A stretch of 24,863 nt of DNA from an uncultured Faecalibacterium sp. Its GTDB lineage: Bacteria; Bacillota; Clostridia; Oscillospirales; Ruminococcaceae. A model generated the notes under the pieces. That model was given only the letters and a program-made list of their open reading frames with translations. It was not told the DNA's origin and searched no databases. The DNA is taken from contig CAKSYT010000020.1 of assembly GCA_934524985.1 (NCBI GenBank), forward strand, positions 1 through 24,863, in the 5' to 3' direction. The position numbers were made by a program, and so were the translations under genes. Shown here piece by piece: positions 14,159-21,746 of the stretch (positions within the stretch are counted from its first letter, which is position 1; each line of letters starts with the position of its first letter).

Positions 14159-14643
14159 GCTTTGCGCCGGTGTACGATGACCGCAGCCGGGCGCTGATTT
14201 TAGGCACATGGCCCAGCCCCAAAAGCCGGGAGATGGCCTTTTACTACGGCCACCCGCAAAACCGGTTCTGGCCGCTGCTGGCGGCGCTGACCGGAGAACC
14301 GCTGCCCGCGCGGGAGGATATCGCCGCCAAAAAGCAGCTGCTTTTGCGCCACGGGCTGGCGCTGTGGGATACGCTGGAAAGCTGCACCATTACCGGGGCG
14401 TCGGATGCCTCTATCAAAGACGTTGTCCCCAACGATATCGCCGGGCTGCTGCGCAAGGCACCCATCCGGGCGGTGTTCTGCAACGGTGCCACAGCCTACC
14501 GTATCTACACAAAATATCAGCAGCCGCTTACCGGTATCCCGGCTGTCCGTCTGCCAAGCACAAGCCCCGCCAACGCCGCGTGCAGTCCCGCCCGGCTGGA
14601 AGAGCTTTGGGGCGCTGCGCTGGCAGACTGGATCGTAAAATGA
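14155..14643 (+). CDS. DNA-deoxyinosine glycosylase (UDG superfamily family 6)
   Basis: This 162-residue protein matches hypoxanthine-DNA glycosylases of UDG family 6: LILGTWPSPKSREMAFYYGHPQNRFW (spread over residues 14-39), a WDTLESC block and LPSTSPANA near 132-140. These enzymes excise deoxyinosine, the product of adenine deamination, in the first step of base-excision repair. It starts with ATG overlapping the HAD stop (ATGA), so it is translationally coupled to a phosphatase. That pairing may be chance or may join nucleotide clean-up with repair (inference). Confidence 0.92.
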   Translation: MSFAPVYDDRSRALILGTWPSPKSREMAFYYGHPQNRFWPLLAALTGEPLPAREDIAAKKQLLLRHGLALWDTLESCTITGASDASIKDVVPNDIAGLLRKAPIRAVFCNGATAYRIYTKYQQPLTGIPAVRLPSTSPANAACSPARLEELWGAALADWIVK

Positions 14644-14674
14644 TGACAAGGCTGTAAATTCTTTTGCGGGATAC

Positions 14675-14728
14675 TTGCGTTTTTTTGCGGACGTTGTATT
14701 ATGGATATCATAAGGGGCGCATTGCCCC
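14675..14728 (+). promoter_or_regulatory. Promoter and leader hairpin of the XpaC-TelA-LemA-TPM operon
   Basis: TTGCGT (14675-14680), 16-base spacer, TATTAT (14697-14702), followed in the leader by a small hairpin GGGGC-GCATT-GCCCC (14714-14728) just ahead of the ribosome binding site at 14733. Confidence 0.55.
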
Positions 14729-14746
14729 GGACAAGGAGAAATGACC

Positions 14747-15376
14747 ATGAGCAAGATCATCCGCACCCAAAAGCCCAGCGTGCTGCCCTTTTACGCAATG
14801 GCGCTGGTGTTCGCGGTGCTGTGCGCGGTGCTGCCGGTGTATAAATTATGGGCGCTGCTGGTGGCGCTGGGCGGTGCCGCCGTGGCCTTTGGCGCTGCAA
14901 AGAAGCTCTGCCCGCCCCGGGTGGTGGAGCATGAAGTGCCCTTCCATACCGGTGTGGAGGATGTGGACCAGATGCTGACCGATATCCAGCAAAAGCTGGA
15001 CACCCTGCACGCGCTGAACGAGGCACTGCCCGACCCGCAGCTGTCTGCCGCCATGACCCGCATGGAAAAGGCGGGCCGCTCCATCGTGGAAGCCGTGGAG
15101 GCAAACCCCGCCAAGGCAAAGCAGGTGCGCCGGTTTGCCAACTACTATCTGCCGGACGCCGTAAACGTTTTGCAGCAGTACGCCAAGCTTGCAAAGCAGG
15201 GTGTGCGGGGCGAGAATGCCGCCGCCATCCGCGCCGAGGTGGAGCACAACGCTGCCTCCATTGCCACCGCCTTTGAAAACCAGCTGGATGCCCTGTACGC
15301 GGCAGAGAGCATGGACCTGTCCGCAGACCTGACCGTTTTGCAGAATATGCTGAAAGGGCAGGGTCTGAGCAAGTAA
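14747..15376 (+). CDS. XpaC-family protein (5-bromo-4-chloroindolyl phosphate hydrolysis family)
   Basis: This 209-residue protein has two adjacent hydrophobic segments (about 12-30 and 32-50) and then a cytoplasmic, mostly helical domain. HTGVEDVDQMLTDIQQKLDTL and the RFANYYLPDAVNVLQQYAKL region match the XpaC family, named for hydrolysis of a phosphatase dye and often encoded next to TelA. No classic phosphatase active site is visible, so the enzymatic name should be taken lightly. ATG 14747 is favoured over 14741: AAGGAG (14733-14738) is eight bases from the former and two from the latter. First gene of a four-gene unit. Confidence 0.85.
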   Translation: MSKIIRTQKPSVLPFYAMALVFAVLCAVLPVYKLWALLVALGGAAVAFGAAKKLCPPRVVEHEVPFHTGVEDVDQMLTDIQQKLDTLHALNEALPDPQLSAAMTRMEKAGRSIVEAVEANPAKAKQVRRFANYYLPDAVNVLQQYAKLAKQGVRGENAAAIRAEVEHNAASIATAFENQLDALYAAESMDLSADLTVLQNMLKGQGLSK

Positions 15377-15419
15377 AACCGAAATATCCCCTCGGGATTT
15401 TGAAAGGAAGGAATCACTT

Positions 15420-16571
15420 ATGGCTGACAATAATCTGAACTTTGATCTGGATGCCCCCGCAGTGCCCACCCTGACGCTGGACCCCACCCCCGCCGCTGTG
15501 CCGCAGGAGGAAAAGCCCGCCGCAGCTCCCGCCCCGGAGGCACAGGTGAACCTGACCCCCGAGGAACAGGCCATGGTGGATCAGTTTGCCCAGAAGATCG
15601 ACATCACCAACAGCCAGCAGGTGCTGCAATACGGTTCTGCCTGCCAGAAGAAGATCGGCGATTTCTCCGAAGCTGCCCTCTCCAAGGTGTCCACCAAGGA
15701 TCTGGGCGAGGTGGGCGATATGATCACCGACCTCATCGGCGAGCTGAAGAGCTTTGACGCCAACGAGGAGCAGCAGAAGGGCATTATGGGCTTCTTCAAG
15801 AAGAAAACCAGCCAGCTGGACGCCCTCAAGACCAAGTACGACAAGACCGAGACCAACGTGGAAAAGATCCAGTCCATGCTGGAAGCCCATCAGGTGCAGC
15901 TGCTCAAGGACATCGCCATGCTGGACAAGATGTACGAGCTGAACATGGCCTATTTCAAGGAACTGAGCATGTATATCCTTGCCGGCAAGAAAAAGCTGGC
16001 CGATGTGCGCGCCAACGAATTGCAGCAGGCCATGGATAAGGCCAAAGTCTCCGGTCTGCCGGAGGATGCACAGGCCGCCCGCGACCTTGCCGACCAGTGC
16101 GAGCGCTTTGAGAAAAAGCTGTACGATCTGGAACTGACCCGCAACATCAGTTTGCAGATGGGCCCCCAGATCCGTCTGCTGCAGAACAACAACACCATGA
16201 TGGCAGAAAAGATCCAGTCCACCATCGTGAACACCATCCCGCTGTGGAAGAACCAGATGGTGCTGGCACTGGGTCTGGCACACAGCCAGCAGGCTATGCA
16301 GGCCGAGCGCGCCGTGACCAACATGACCAACGACCTGCTGAAGAAGAATGCCGAGGCGCTGAAGATGGGCACCATCGAGACCGCCAAGGAGAGCCAGCGC
16401 GGCATCGTGGATATCGAGACCCTGCAGCAGACAAACAAGAGCCTGATCGAGACGCTGGACGAGCTGAACAAGATCCAGAGCGAGGGCCGCGCAAAGCGTG
16501 CCGCCGCCGAGCAGGAACTGACCCGCATCGAGGACGAGCTGAAAACCAAAATGATGGAGATCCGGAGCTGA
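15420..16571 (+). CDS. TelA-family toxic-anion resistance protein
   Basis: This 383-residue soluble protein belongs to the TelA/YaaN family. After a proline- and alanine-rich, acidic N-terminal linker (residues 1-45) it is almost wholly alpha-helical, with MVDQFAQKIDITNSQQVLQYG, LLKDIAMLDKMYELNMAYFKEL and the highly conserved ISLQMGPQIRLLQNNNTMMAEKIQSTIVNTIPLWKNQM (split here as ISLQMGPQIRLLQ then NNNTMMAEKIQ and NTIPLWKNQM). The C-terminus is a coiled coil. TelA proteins are linked to tellurite and other envelope stresses and occur with Ter-type stress systems; the biochemical role is unknown. Ribosome binding site GAAAGGAAGG. The next gene starts one base after its stop. Confidence 0.93.
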   Translation: MADNNLNFDLDAPAVPTLTLDPTPAAVPQEEKPAAAPAPEAQVNLTPEEQAMVDQFAQKIDITNSQQVLQYGSACQKKIGDFSEAALSKVSTKDLGEVGDMITDLIGELKSFDANEEQQKGIMGFFKKKTSQLDALKTKYDKTETNVEKIQSMLEAHQVQLLKDIAMLDKMYELNMAYFKELSMYILAGKKKLADVRANELQQAMDKAKVSGLPEDAQAARDLADQCERFEKKLYDLELTRNISLQMGPQIRLLQNNNTMMAEKIQSTIVNTIPLWKNQMVLALGLAHSQQAMQAERAVTNMTNDLLKKNAEALKMGTIETAKESQRGIVDIETLQQTNKSLIETLDELNKIQSEGRAKRAAAEQELTRIEDELKTKMMEIRS

Positions 16572-16572
16572 A

Positions 16573-17334
16573 ATGGCAAACGCTGATTTTTCTCAGAACA
16601 ACAAACAAACCGCTCCCGGCGGCTTTGATGCGGGCAGCTACCGCGAAAAAGCCCAGCCGGAGCAGACCGTAAGGCTGACGCCCCGCCAGCAGAAGTTGGC
16701 TGCACTGGAAGCAAAGCTGCCCGCTGCGCTTTCCACCCGGGCGGCGGCGCTGGCTTTGAGCGTAGTGGTGATGCTGGCGGCCTTTTTCGGCTTTGGCAGC
16801 GCCAAGCTGCGCGGAAAGTACAACACCGCCCGCCAGTGGTTCACCGCAGGGGTCGCTGCCGACAACGGCTATAACCTGAGCGAGGAGCTGACCACCAGGG
16901 AGAATACGGCGGCGAATATCCTTACCACCGGCTCCAACACCCTTGGCGCAGACAGCGCCGAGGTGCTGGCCGCACAGACGGCGCTGAACGATTTCACCGC
17001 TTGCCTGCAAGCGGTGCAGAACGGCGGCAAAAGCCAGACCCTGACCTCGCTGCCCTATTATCAGGGCAGCACGATGCACGCGCTGTATCAGGCCGACCAG
17101 GCACTGGGCACCGCCATCGACCAGCTGTATGCAAAATTGCAGGAGCAGGCCGCCGACCCCATGAAGATGGGCGCAGTGCAGGGACAGTACGGCCAGTTCA
17201 ACAGCGCAGCTACCATCATTGGCACCTTGCAGTACAATACGGCGGTGTATGAATATCAGAAGGATGTCGGCGGCTTCCCGGCCAGTGTGCTGGGGGCTGT
17301 AGCCGGCGTAAAGGAGGTTGAGCCCTTCGCATGA
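16573..17334 (+). CDS. LemA-like membrane protein
   Basis: The 253-residue protein has a 55-residue polar N-terminal region, one transmembrane helix (about 57-76) and a helical outer domain. The end of that domain, NTAVYEYQKDVGGFPASVLG followed by AVAGVKEVEPF, is the LemA C-terminal signature. The domain seems shorter and more divergent than standard LemA, and the long N-terminal cytoplasmic tail is unusual, as LemA normally begins with its helix. It starts one base after telA (GGAG at 16563) and overlaps the TPM gene by four bases, so TelA, this protein and the TPM protein are likely made together. LemA and TPM-domain proteins are a recurrent gene pair. Confidence 0.75.
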   Translation: MANADFSQNNKQTAPGGFDAGSYREKAQPEQTVRLTPRQQKLAALEAKLPAALSTRAAALALSVVVMLAAFFGFGSAKLRGKYNTARQWFTAGVAADNGYNLSEELTTRENTAANILTTGSNTLGADSAEVLAAQTALNDFTACLQAVQNGGKSQTLTSLPYYQGSTMHALYQADQALGTAIDQLYAKLQEQAADPMKMGAVQGQYGQFNSAATIIGTLQYNTAVYEYQKDVGGFPASVLGAVAGVKEVEPFA

Positions 17335-18284
17335 AAAACTTTGCAAAACGCATCAGCGCACTGGTGCTGGCCGTGGTGGTCAGCGCGGCAGTGCTGTGCC
17401 CGGCGGCCTTTGCCGCCCAGCTGCCCAGCCTGCCCAAGGATCAGTGCGTGGTGGACGATGCCGGTGTGCTGAACAGCAGTACCGTGCAGACCATCACCGA
17501 GCTGAACGCCCAGCTGGAATCCAGCTGCAGCGGCGCACAGATCGGTGTACTGACAGTAGAATACACGGGTAATGATTCCACGGAGGATTACGCTACACAG
17601 GCTTTCAACGCTTGGGGCATCGGTTCGTCCTCTAAGAACAACGGCGTGCTGATCCTGCTGGTGATGGAATCGGCGCAGTACGCGGATGGCGACTACTACC
17701 TGACCTACGGCGATGGCTTCCGCAACACCACGCTGGCAAAGCAGTCCAGCGCCATCGCCCAGACCATGGAGGATCAGTTCGCCGCAAAGGATTATGACGG
17801 CGCAGTGACCACCTGTGCCCGGAATGTGGCAAACACCATCGCGGACATCTACGGGGTCAGCCTTTCCGGCAGCACCGGCAACGGCAGCACCGTGCAGCCC
17901 GGGTATCAGGGCAGCCAGAGCAGCGGCAGCGCCCTGACCGACATCCTGACCCTTGTGGTCAGCGTTGTGCTGCTTATCGTCATCATCCGGTCGGTGGCCT
18001 ATGTTTTTGCCAGCCCCTGCGGCTGGCTGTGGTGCTTCGGCGGGCCCCGGCCTCCCCGTGGTGGATGGCGGCGCGGCCCGCACAATCCGCCGCCCCCGCC
18101 GGGCGGCTACTACGGCTCCCGCGGGCCCCGGCCTCCGCGCGGCGGCGGCTTTGGTGGCATGGGCGGCGGCTCCTTCGGGGGCGGTGCCGGGCGCGGCGGT
18201 TTCGGCGGCGGCAGCTTTGGCGGCGGCTTCGGTGGCATGGGCGGCGGTTCCAGCCACGGCGGCGGCGGTGGCCGTGGGCGATAA
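17331..18284 (+). CDS. TPM-domain (YgcG-like) secreted/membrane protein with Gly/Pro/Arg-rich tail
   Basis: A 317-residue protein with a signal peptide (1-28, cut likely after AFA), a TPM domain (about 33-178; VVDDAGVLNSSTVQTI, GVLILLVMES, YLTYGDGF), a Ser/Gly linker, a transmembrane helix (203-226) and an 88-residue low-complexity tail. The tail contains GPRPPRGG twice (239-246 and 266-273), a polyproline run and many Gly-Gly-Gly/Phe units. TPM domains occur in thylakoid and envelope maintenance proteins, some with phosphatase activity, and often end in Gly-rich tails. Here the Pro/Arg-rich part facing the cytoplasm is more elaborate than usual. ATG overlaps the LemA-like stop (ATGA). Terminator follows at 18292. 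Confidence 0.88.
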   Translation: MKNFAKRISALVLAVVVSAAVLCPAAFAAQLPSLPKDQCVVDDAGVLNSSTVQTITELNAQLESSCSGAQIGVLTVEYTGNDSTEDYATQAFNAWGIGSSSKNNGVLILLVMESAQYADGDYYLTYGDGFRNTTLAKQSSAIAQTMEDQFAAKDYDGAVTTCARNVANTIADIYGVSLSGSTGNGSTVQPGYQGSQSSGSALTDILTLVVSVVLLIVIIRSVAYVFASPCGWLWCFGGPRPPRGGWRRGPHNPPPPPGGYYGSRGPRPPRGGGFGGMGGGSFGGGAGRGGFGGGSFGGGFGGMGGGSSHGGGGGRGR

Positions 18285-18291
18285 TGAGAAT

Positions 18292-18335
18292 AAAAAGAGA
18301 AAGGCGGTGGCTTTACCACTGCCTTTCTCTTTTTT
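18292..18335 (+). terminator. Terminator of the XpaC-TelA-LemA-TPM operon
   Basis: AAAAAGAGAAAGGCGGTGG (18292-18310), loop CTTTA, near-perfect complement ending CTCTTTTTT. One mismatch in a 19-bp stem. Confidence 0.92.
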
Positions 18336-18362
18336 ACGCCGTTTATCGTGAATGAAATTCAT

Positions 18363-18391
18363 TTGACAAAACAATTTTTGTAACTTATACT
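18363..18391 (+). promoter_or_regulatory. Promoter of ilvA
   Basis: TTGACA (18363-18368), exactly 17 bases, TATACT (18386-18391). Only about 30 bases remain before the start codon, so there is no room for a T-box or other riboswitch. Confidence 0.88.
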
Positions 18392-18426
18392 GGATGGCAT
18401 CACGAAAAATAAAGGAAGTATCTGTC

Positions 18427-19632
18427 ATGCTGACTCTGGATAAGATCTACCACGCCGCCTTTGTGCTGAAGGACGTGGCGAGAAAGACCGACCTCATCGA
18501 AGCCCCCAAGCTGTCCAAGGACTGCCAGCTGTACCTCAAGACCGAGAACCTGCAGGCCACCGGCAGCTTTAAGGTGCGGGGCGCTTACTATAAAATCAGC
18601 CAGCTTTCCGAGGAGGAAAGCGCCAAGGGCGTTATTGCCTGCTCTGCGGGCAACCATGCGCAGGGCGTGGCGCTGGCCGCTACCCGTCGCGGCATCCGCA
18701 GCATCGTCTGTATGCCGGACGGCGCACCCCTGATGAAGGTAGAGAACACCAAAAATCTGGGCGCAGAGGTCTGCCTTGTGCCCGGCACCTACGACGAAGC
18801 CCACGACAAGGCCGTGCAGCTGCAAAAGGAGTACGACATGACCTTTATCCACCCCTACGATGACGAGCAGGTCATCGCCGGGCAGGGCACCATCGGCTTG
18901 GAGATCCTTGACCAGCTGCCGGATGTGGACGCTGTGGTGGTGCCGGTGGGCGGCGGCGGACTGATCTCCGGCATCGCTTTTGCCATCAAGACCCTGCGCC
19001 CGGAGGTCAAGGTGTACGGCGTACAGGCCGAGGGTGCCCCCAGCATGTACCGCAGCCTGCACGAGCACAAGTACCAGACCCTGAAAGCTGCCTCTACATT
19101 TGCGGACGGCATTCAGGTCAAGACCCCGGGCGAGCTGACCTATCAGCTGTGCGAGCAGTATGTGGACGATATCGTTACCGTGACCGAGGACGAGACCGCA
19201 GCGGCCATCCTCTCCCTGATGGAGAACCAGAAGCTGGTGGCCGAGGGTGCAGGCGCTGTGCCGGTGGCGGCAGTGCTGTTCCACAAGCTGCCGGTGGAGG
19301 GCAAAAAGGTGGCCTGCGTCATCTCCGGCGGCAACATTGATGTGAACATCCTGAACCGCGTCATCACCCGTGGTCTTGTGATGAGTGGCCGCAAGGCAAA
19401 CCTGACCATCGCACTGGAAGATAAGCCCGGGCAGTTGAAAAAGGTGGCCGAGGTGGTATCCCGCTGCGGCAGCAACGTGGTGTCGGTGCAGCATGACGGC
19501 TCCGACCCCAATATGCCCATCTCCAGCTGCTTCCTCAAGCTGACGCTGGAGACCCGCGATGCCGCTCAGATTGAGCAGATCCGCACCGAGCTGACCAAGG
19601 CCGGTTTCCAGCTGGTCAGTGAGCGGGTGTAA
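18427..19632 (+). CDS. ilvA: Threonine ammonia-lyase with one C-terminal ACT domain
   Basis: IlvA converts threonine to 2-oxobutyrate and ammonia, feeding isoleucine synthesis. The 401-residue protein is a fold-type II PLP enzyme: TGSFKVRGA with Lys49, SAGNHAQG (73-80), and the phosphate-binding GGGG (175-178). The C-terminal part from about residue 325 (LTIALEDKPGQLKKVAEVVS) is a single ACT domain for amino-acid feedback. This layout is between catabolic TdcB (no such domain) and E. coli IlvA (two), and is common in clostridia. ATG 18427 has AAAGGAAG eight bases upstream. Downstream ridA handles the unstable enamine that this enzyme releases. No leader regulation is visible, unlike the T-box upstream of ilvB. 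Confidence 0.94.
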   Translation: MLTLDKIYHAAFVLKDVARKTDLIEAPKLSKDCQLYLKTENLQATGSFKVRGAYYKISQLSEEESAKGVIACSAGNHAQGVALAATRRGIRSIVCMPDGAPLMKVENTKNLGAEVCLVPGTYDEAHDKAVQLQKEYDMTFIHPYDDEQVIAGQGTIGLEILDQLPDVDAVVVPVGGGGLISGIAFAIKTLRPEVKVYGVQAEGAPSMYRSLHEHKYQTLKAASTFADGIQVKTPGELTYQLCEQYVDDIVTVTEDETAAAILSLMENQKLVAEGAGAVPVAAVLFHKLPVEGKKVACVISGGNIDVNILNRVITRGLVMSGRKANLTIALEDKPGQLKKVAEVVSRCGSNVVSVQHDGSDPNMPISSCFLKLTLETRDAAQIEQIRTELTKAGFQLVSERV

Positions 19633-19654
19633 GTTTCATCGTTTGCCAGAGCAA

Positions 19655-19792
19655 AAGCCTTCCCCCGGACGGGGGAAGGTGGATGCGAACGTAGTGAGCA
19701 GACGGATGAGGGCGCAGGCAAGCAGCAGCTTACGGGAAATTACCCCTCATCCGGCGCTAACGCGCCACCTTCCCCCCAAGGGGTGAAGGCTT
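19655..19792. repeat. 138-bp nested palindromic element between ilvA and ridA
   Basis: Left part: AAGCCTTCCCCC-N4-GGGGGAAGGTGG (19655-19682), then CGGATGAGGG (19703-19712). Right part: CCCTCATCCG (19744-19753), then CCACCTTCCCCC-N3-GGGGTGAAGGCTT (19765-19792). The halves are inverted copies, so it can fold as one long cruciform or two end hairpins. It has the same plan as 11677-11835 with a different sequence. Non-coding; it occupies most of the 254-base ilvA-ridA gap, and I see no convincing promoter for ridA apart from it. Confidence 0.8.
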
Positions 19793-19886
19793 GAGCGGTA
19801 GACGAAAATCTATACAAACCGGCTCTATCCGAAGCAAAAAGAAATCTTTTCTTAAACTTAAAGTAATATAGAGGAGGAAATATACT

Positions 19887-20261
19887 ATGAAAGTCGTATC
19901 TACCACCAACGCACCTGCCGCCATCGGCCCTTACAGTCAGGCACTGGATCTGGGCAATATGGTGTTTGTTTCCGGGCAGATCCCGGTAGACCCCGCCACC
20001 GGCACCATGGCCGATACCGTGGAGCAGCAGGCCGCACAGAGCCTTGCCAACCTGAAGGCGATTCTGGCCGAGGCCGGTCTGACCATGAACAACGTGGTCA
20101 AGACGGTGATCTTTCTGGCCGACATCAACGACTTTGCCGCAGTGAACGCAGAGTATGCCAAGGCCTTTGCCGAGCCGTTCCCCGCCCGCAGCTGCGTGCA
20201 GGTGGCAGCCATCCCCAAGGGTGCAAAGCTGGAGATCGAGTGCATCGCCGTGCGGGACTGA
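19887..20261 (+). CDS. ridA: RidA family enamine/imine deaminase
   Basis: RidA hydrolyses reactive 2-aminoacrylate and 2-aminocrotonate, the enamines released by PLP dehydratases such as IlvA, and so protects other PLP enzymes. The 124-residue protein has normal length and all signatures: IGPYSQA near the N-terminus, VFVSGQIPVDPATG, NLKAILAEAG, and the C-terminal PARSCVQVAAIPKGAKLEIECIA (split: PARSCVQVAAIPKG, with the Arg that binds the substrate carboxylate, then KLEIECIA with the late Glu). AGGAGG precedes ATG 19887. Position right after ilvA fits its role exactly, although a 138-bp repeat separates them. Confidence 0.96.
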   Translation: MKVVSTTNAPAAIGPYSQALDLGNMVFVSGQIPVDPATGTMADTVEQQAAQSLANLKAILAEAGLTMNNVVKTVIFLADINDFAAVNAEYAKAFAEPFPARSCVQVAAIPKGAKLEIECIAVRD

Positions 20262-20282
20262 GCGAAAAATAAGATAAGAAAA

Positions 20283-20326
20283 CGGGACACCGGAGCATCT
20301 GCGGATGCTTTGGTGTCCCGTTTTTT
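20283..20326 (+). terminator. Bidirectional terminator between ridA and the DUF815 gene
   Basis: CGGGACACCGGAGCATC (20283-20299), loop TGCG, GATGCTTTGGTGTCCCG (20304-20320), then TTTTTT. A-rich sequence on the left gives a U-tract for the opposite strand. The stem matches the one at 13150 except for a few paired changes. Confidence 0.93.
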
Positions 20327-20349
20327 GATAACGTTTAAAACTGGTGCGT

Positions 20350-21567
20350 TTACTTCTGCACACCGGCCTCGCATTGCTCGATGAACTGCTTGGCCACCCG
20401 GGGGCTGCGGCCGCCGGCACGCAGGGCGAAGGCCTCGGCCTTGAGCAGCAGCTGCTCGGTGGGCATCTGGATGTTGTGCTGTTTTGCCAGCTGCTCCAGA
20501 ATGGTCTCGAACCGGGCTTTCTCAGGCCGCTGGAAGGTGACCGTCAGGCCGAACCGGGCGGAAAGGCTCATCAACTCCTGCCGGGTGTCGGCTTCGTGGA
20601 TGTCGTCGCCGGTGCGGTCCGAGAGAGTCTCCTTGATGAGGTGGCGGCGGTTGGAGGTGGCGTACACCGCAATGTTCTGGGCGCGTCCGCCTACGCTGCC
20701 CTCCAAGATGGCCTTCAGGGCGGCAAAGTTGTCGTCGTTGGCGGTAAAGCTCAGATCGTCGATGAACAGGATGAACTTGAGCGGGTTTGCCGCCAGCTTG
20801 TCCATCAGGTCGGGGATCTGGTACAGCTGGTTCTTTTTTACCTCTACCAGCCGCAGTCCCTCGGGCGCAAACTCGTTGGCAATGGCCTTTACCGCGCTGG
20901 ATTTGCCGGTACCGGCATCGCCGTACAGCAGCACATTGTTGGCGGGCATCCCGGCCAGCAAAGCCTTTGTGTTGGCAATCACCTTTTCCCGCTCCTTCTC
21001 GTAGCCGGGCAGCTCGGAAAGGCGCTGCGGGTCGGGGTATTTTACCGGCACAAGCTGGCCGTTCTCCACCGTGAATACATGGTGCTTTGCAAACATACCG
21101 TAGCCCTTTTTGCCCACCTCGCTCATGCGCTGGGCGTAGGCGGAGGCAAGGTCAAGCTCACAGGTCTGCCACCGGGGCAGGAAAGCCAGCTCCGGCCGCT
21201 GCGCCTGCTCCGAGTAGGCGGTCTGGAACAGCTCGTCCAGCGTCAGCCCGCACAGCTGCTGCAAAAACTGCAGCTCGCTGTCCAAGGCGCTTTGCAGCAG
21301 CGCGTCCAGCTGCCCGGCAGCGGCCTGCCGCACGCAGATGGTCTCGGCCTCCAGCACAGCATTGCTCAGGTAGCTGCCCCAGTTGGTGGTGTACTCGAAC
21401 AAAGCGGCCTCAAAGGCGGCTACGGCATCGCACACCGGGCCGTAGGAGGTGCTGCCGGCCTCCATGCGGTCGGTCAGGTCTAAAAGCCTTGCCACAACAG
21501 GGTCGTTCAGCAGGGCGCGGAACACAACAAGCCCATGCAGATGGGCATTCCATTCTCTCAGTTTCAT
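20350..21567 (-). CDS. DUF815 family AAA+ ATPase
   Basis: This 405-residue protein has an N-terminal helical domain of about 180 residues and a C-terminal AAA+ domain with Walker A GDAGTGKSS (216-224), Walker B FILFIDDLSF (265-274), a sensor-1-like YATSNRRHL and the late RSPRVAKQF segment. That arrangement is the DUF815 family, a conserved bacterial ATPase group without known substrate. The start at 21567 (MKLREWN) has AAAAGGG eight bases upstream; an in-frame ATG at 21591 would add eight residues and also has a weak AGGG site. The frame stays open further up without signals. It is divergent from the ilvBNC leader and convergent with ridA; nothing around it hints at its job. Confidence 0.88.
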   Translation of the reverse strand: MKLREWNAHLHGLVVFRALLNDPVVARLLDLTDRMEAGSTSYGPVCDAVAAFEAALFEYTTNWGSYLSNAVLEAETICVRQAAAGQLDALLQSALDSELQFLQQLCGLTLDELFQTAYSEQAQRPELAFLPRWQTCELDLASAYAQRMSEVGKKGYGMFAKHHVFTVENGQLVPVKYPDPQRLSELPGYEKEREKVIANTKALLAGMPANNVLLYGDAGTGKSSAVKAIANEFAPEGLRLVEVKKNQLYQIPDLMDKLAANPLKFILFIDDLSFTANDDNFAALKAILEGSVGGRAQNIAVYATSNRRHLIKETLSDRTGDDIHEADTRQELMSLSARFGLTVTFQRPEKARFETILEQLAKQHNIQMPTEQLLLKAEAFALRAGGRSPRVAKQFIEQCEAGVQK

Positions 21568-21631
21568 AGGTCGATCCCTTTTCCTCTCCATTAGCACATA
21601 CCCTACAAAACGCAGGTACGCGGATATCAAA

Positions 21632-21660
21632 AGTATACAGCGGTTCAGGCTTGGATGCAA
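21632..21660 (-). promoter_or_regulatory. Probable promoter of the DUF815 gene
   Basis: On the minus strand TTGCAT (21660-21655), 17 bases, TATACT (21637-21632), 64 bases from the start codon. Confidence 0.55.
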
Positions 21661-21712
21661 GAGGTGTTAAAAATGCTTCATCTTTCTGGTGATTCAGGTT
21701 ACAAATTGTCGA

Positions 21713-21740
21713 TTGACAAAAGCCCGGTTTATAGTATAAT
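21713..21740 (+). promoter_or_regulatory. Strong promoter of ilvBNC
   Basis: Perfect TTGACA (21713-21718) and TATAAT (21735-21740) 16 bases apart; transcription should begin near 21747, just ahead of the T-box leader. Confidence 0.9.
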
Positions 21741-21746
21741 TTACAT

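Noticed and set aside
19633..19886. A promoter for ridA (TAATAT at 19864 or TATACA at 19811)
   Set aside because: No matching -35 box at 16-18 bases; the best pair (TTGAGC/TATACA) has only 14 bases between.
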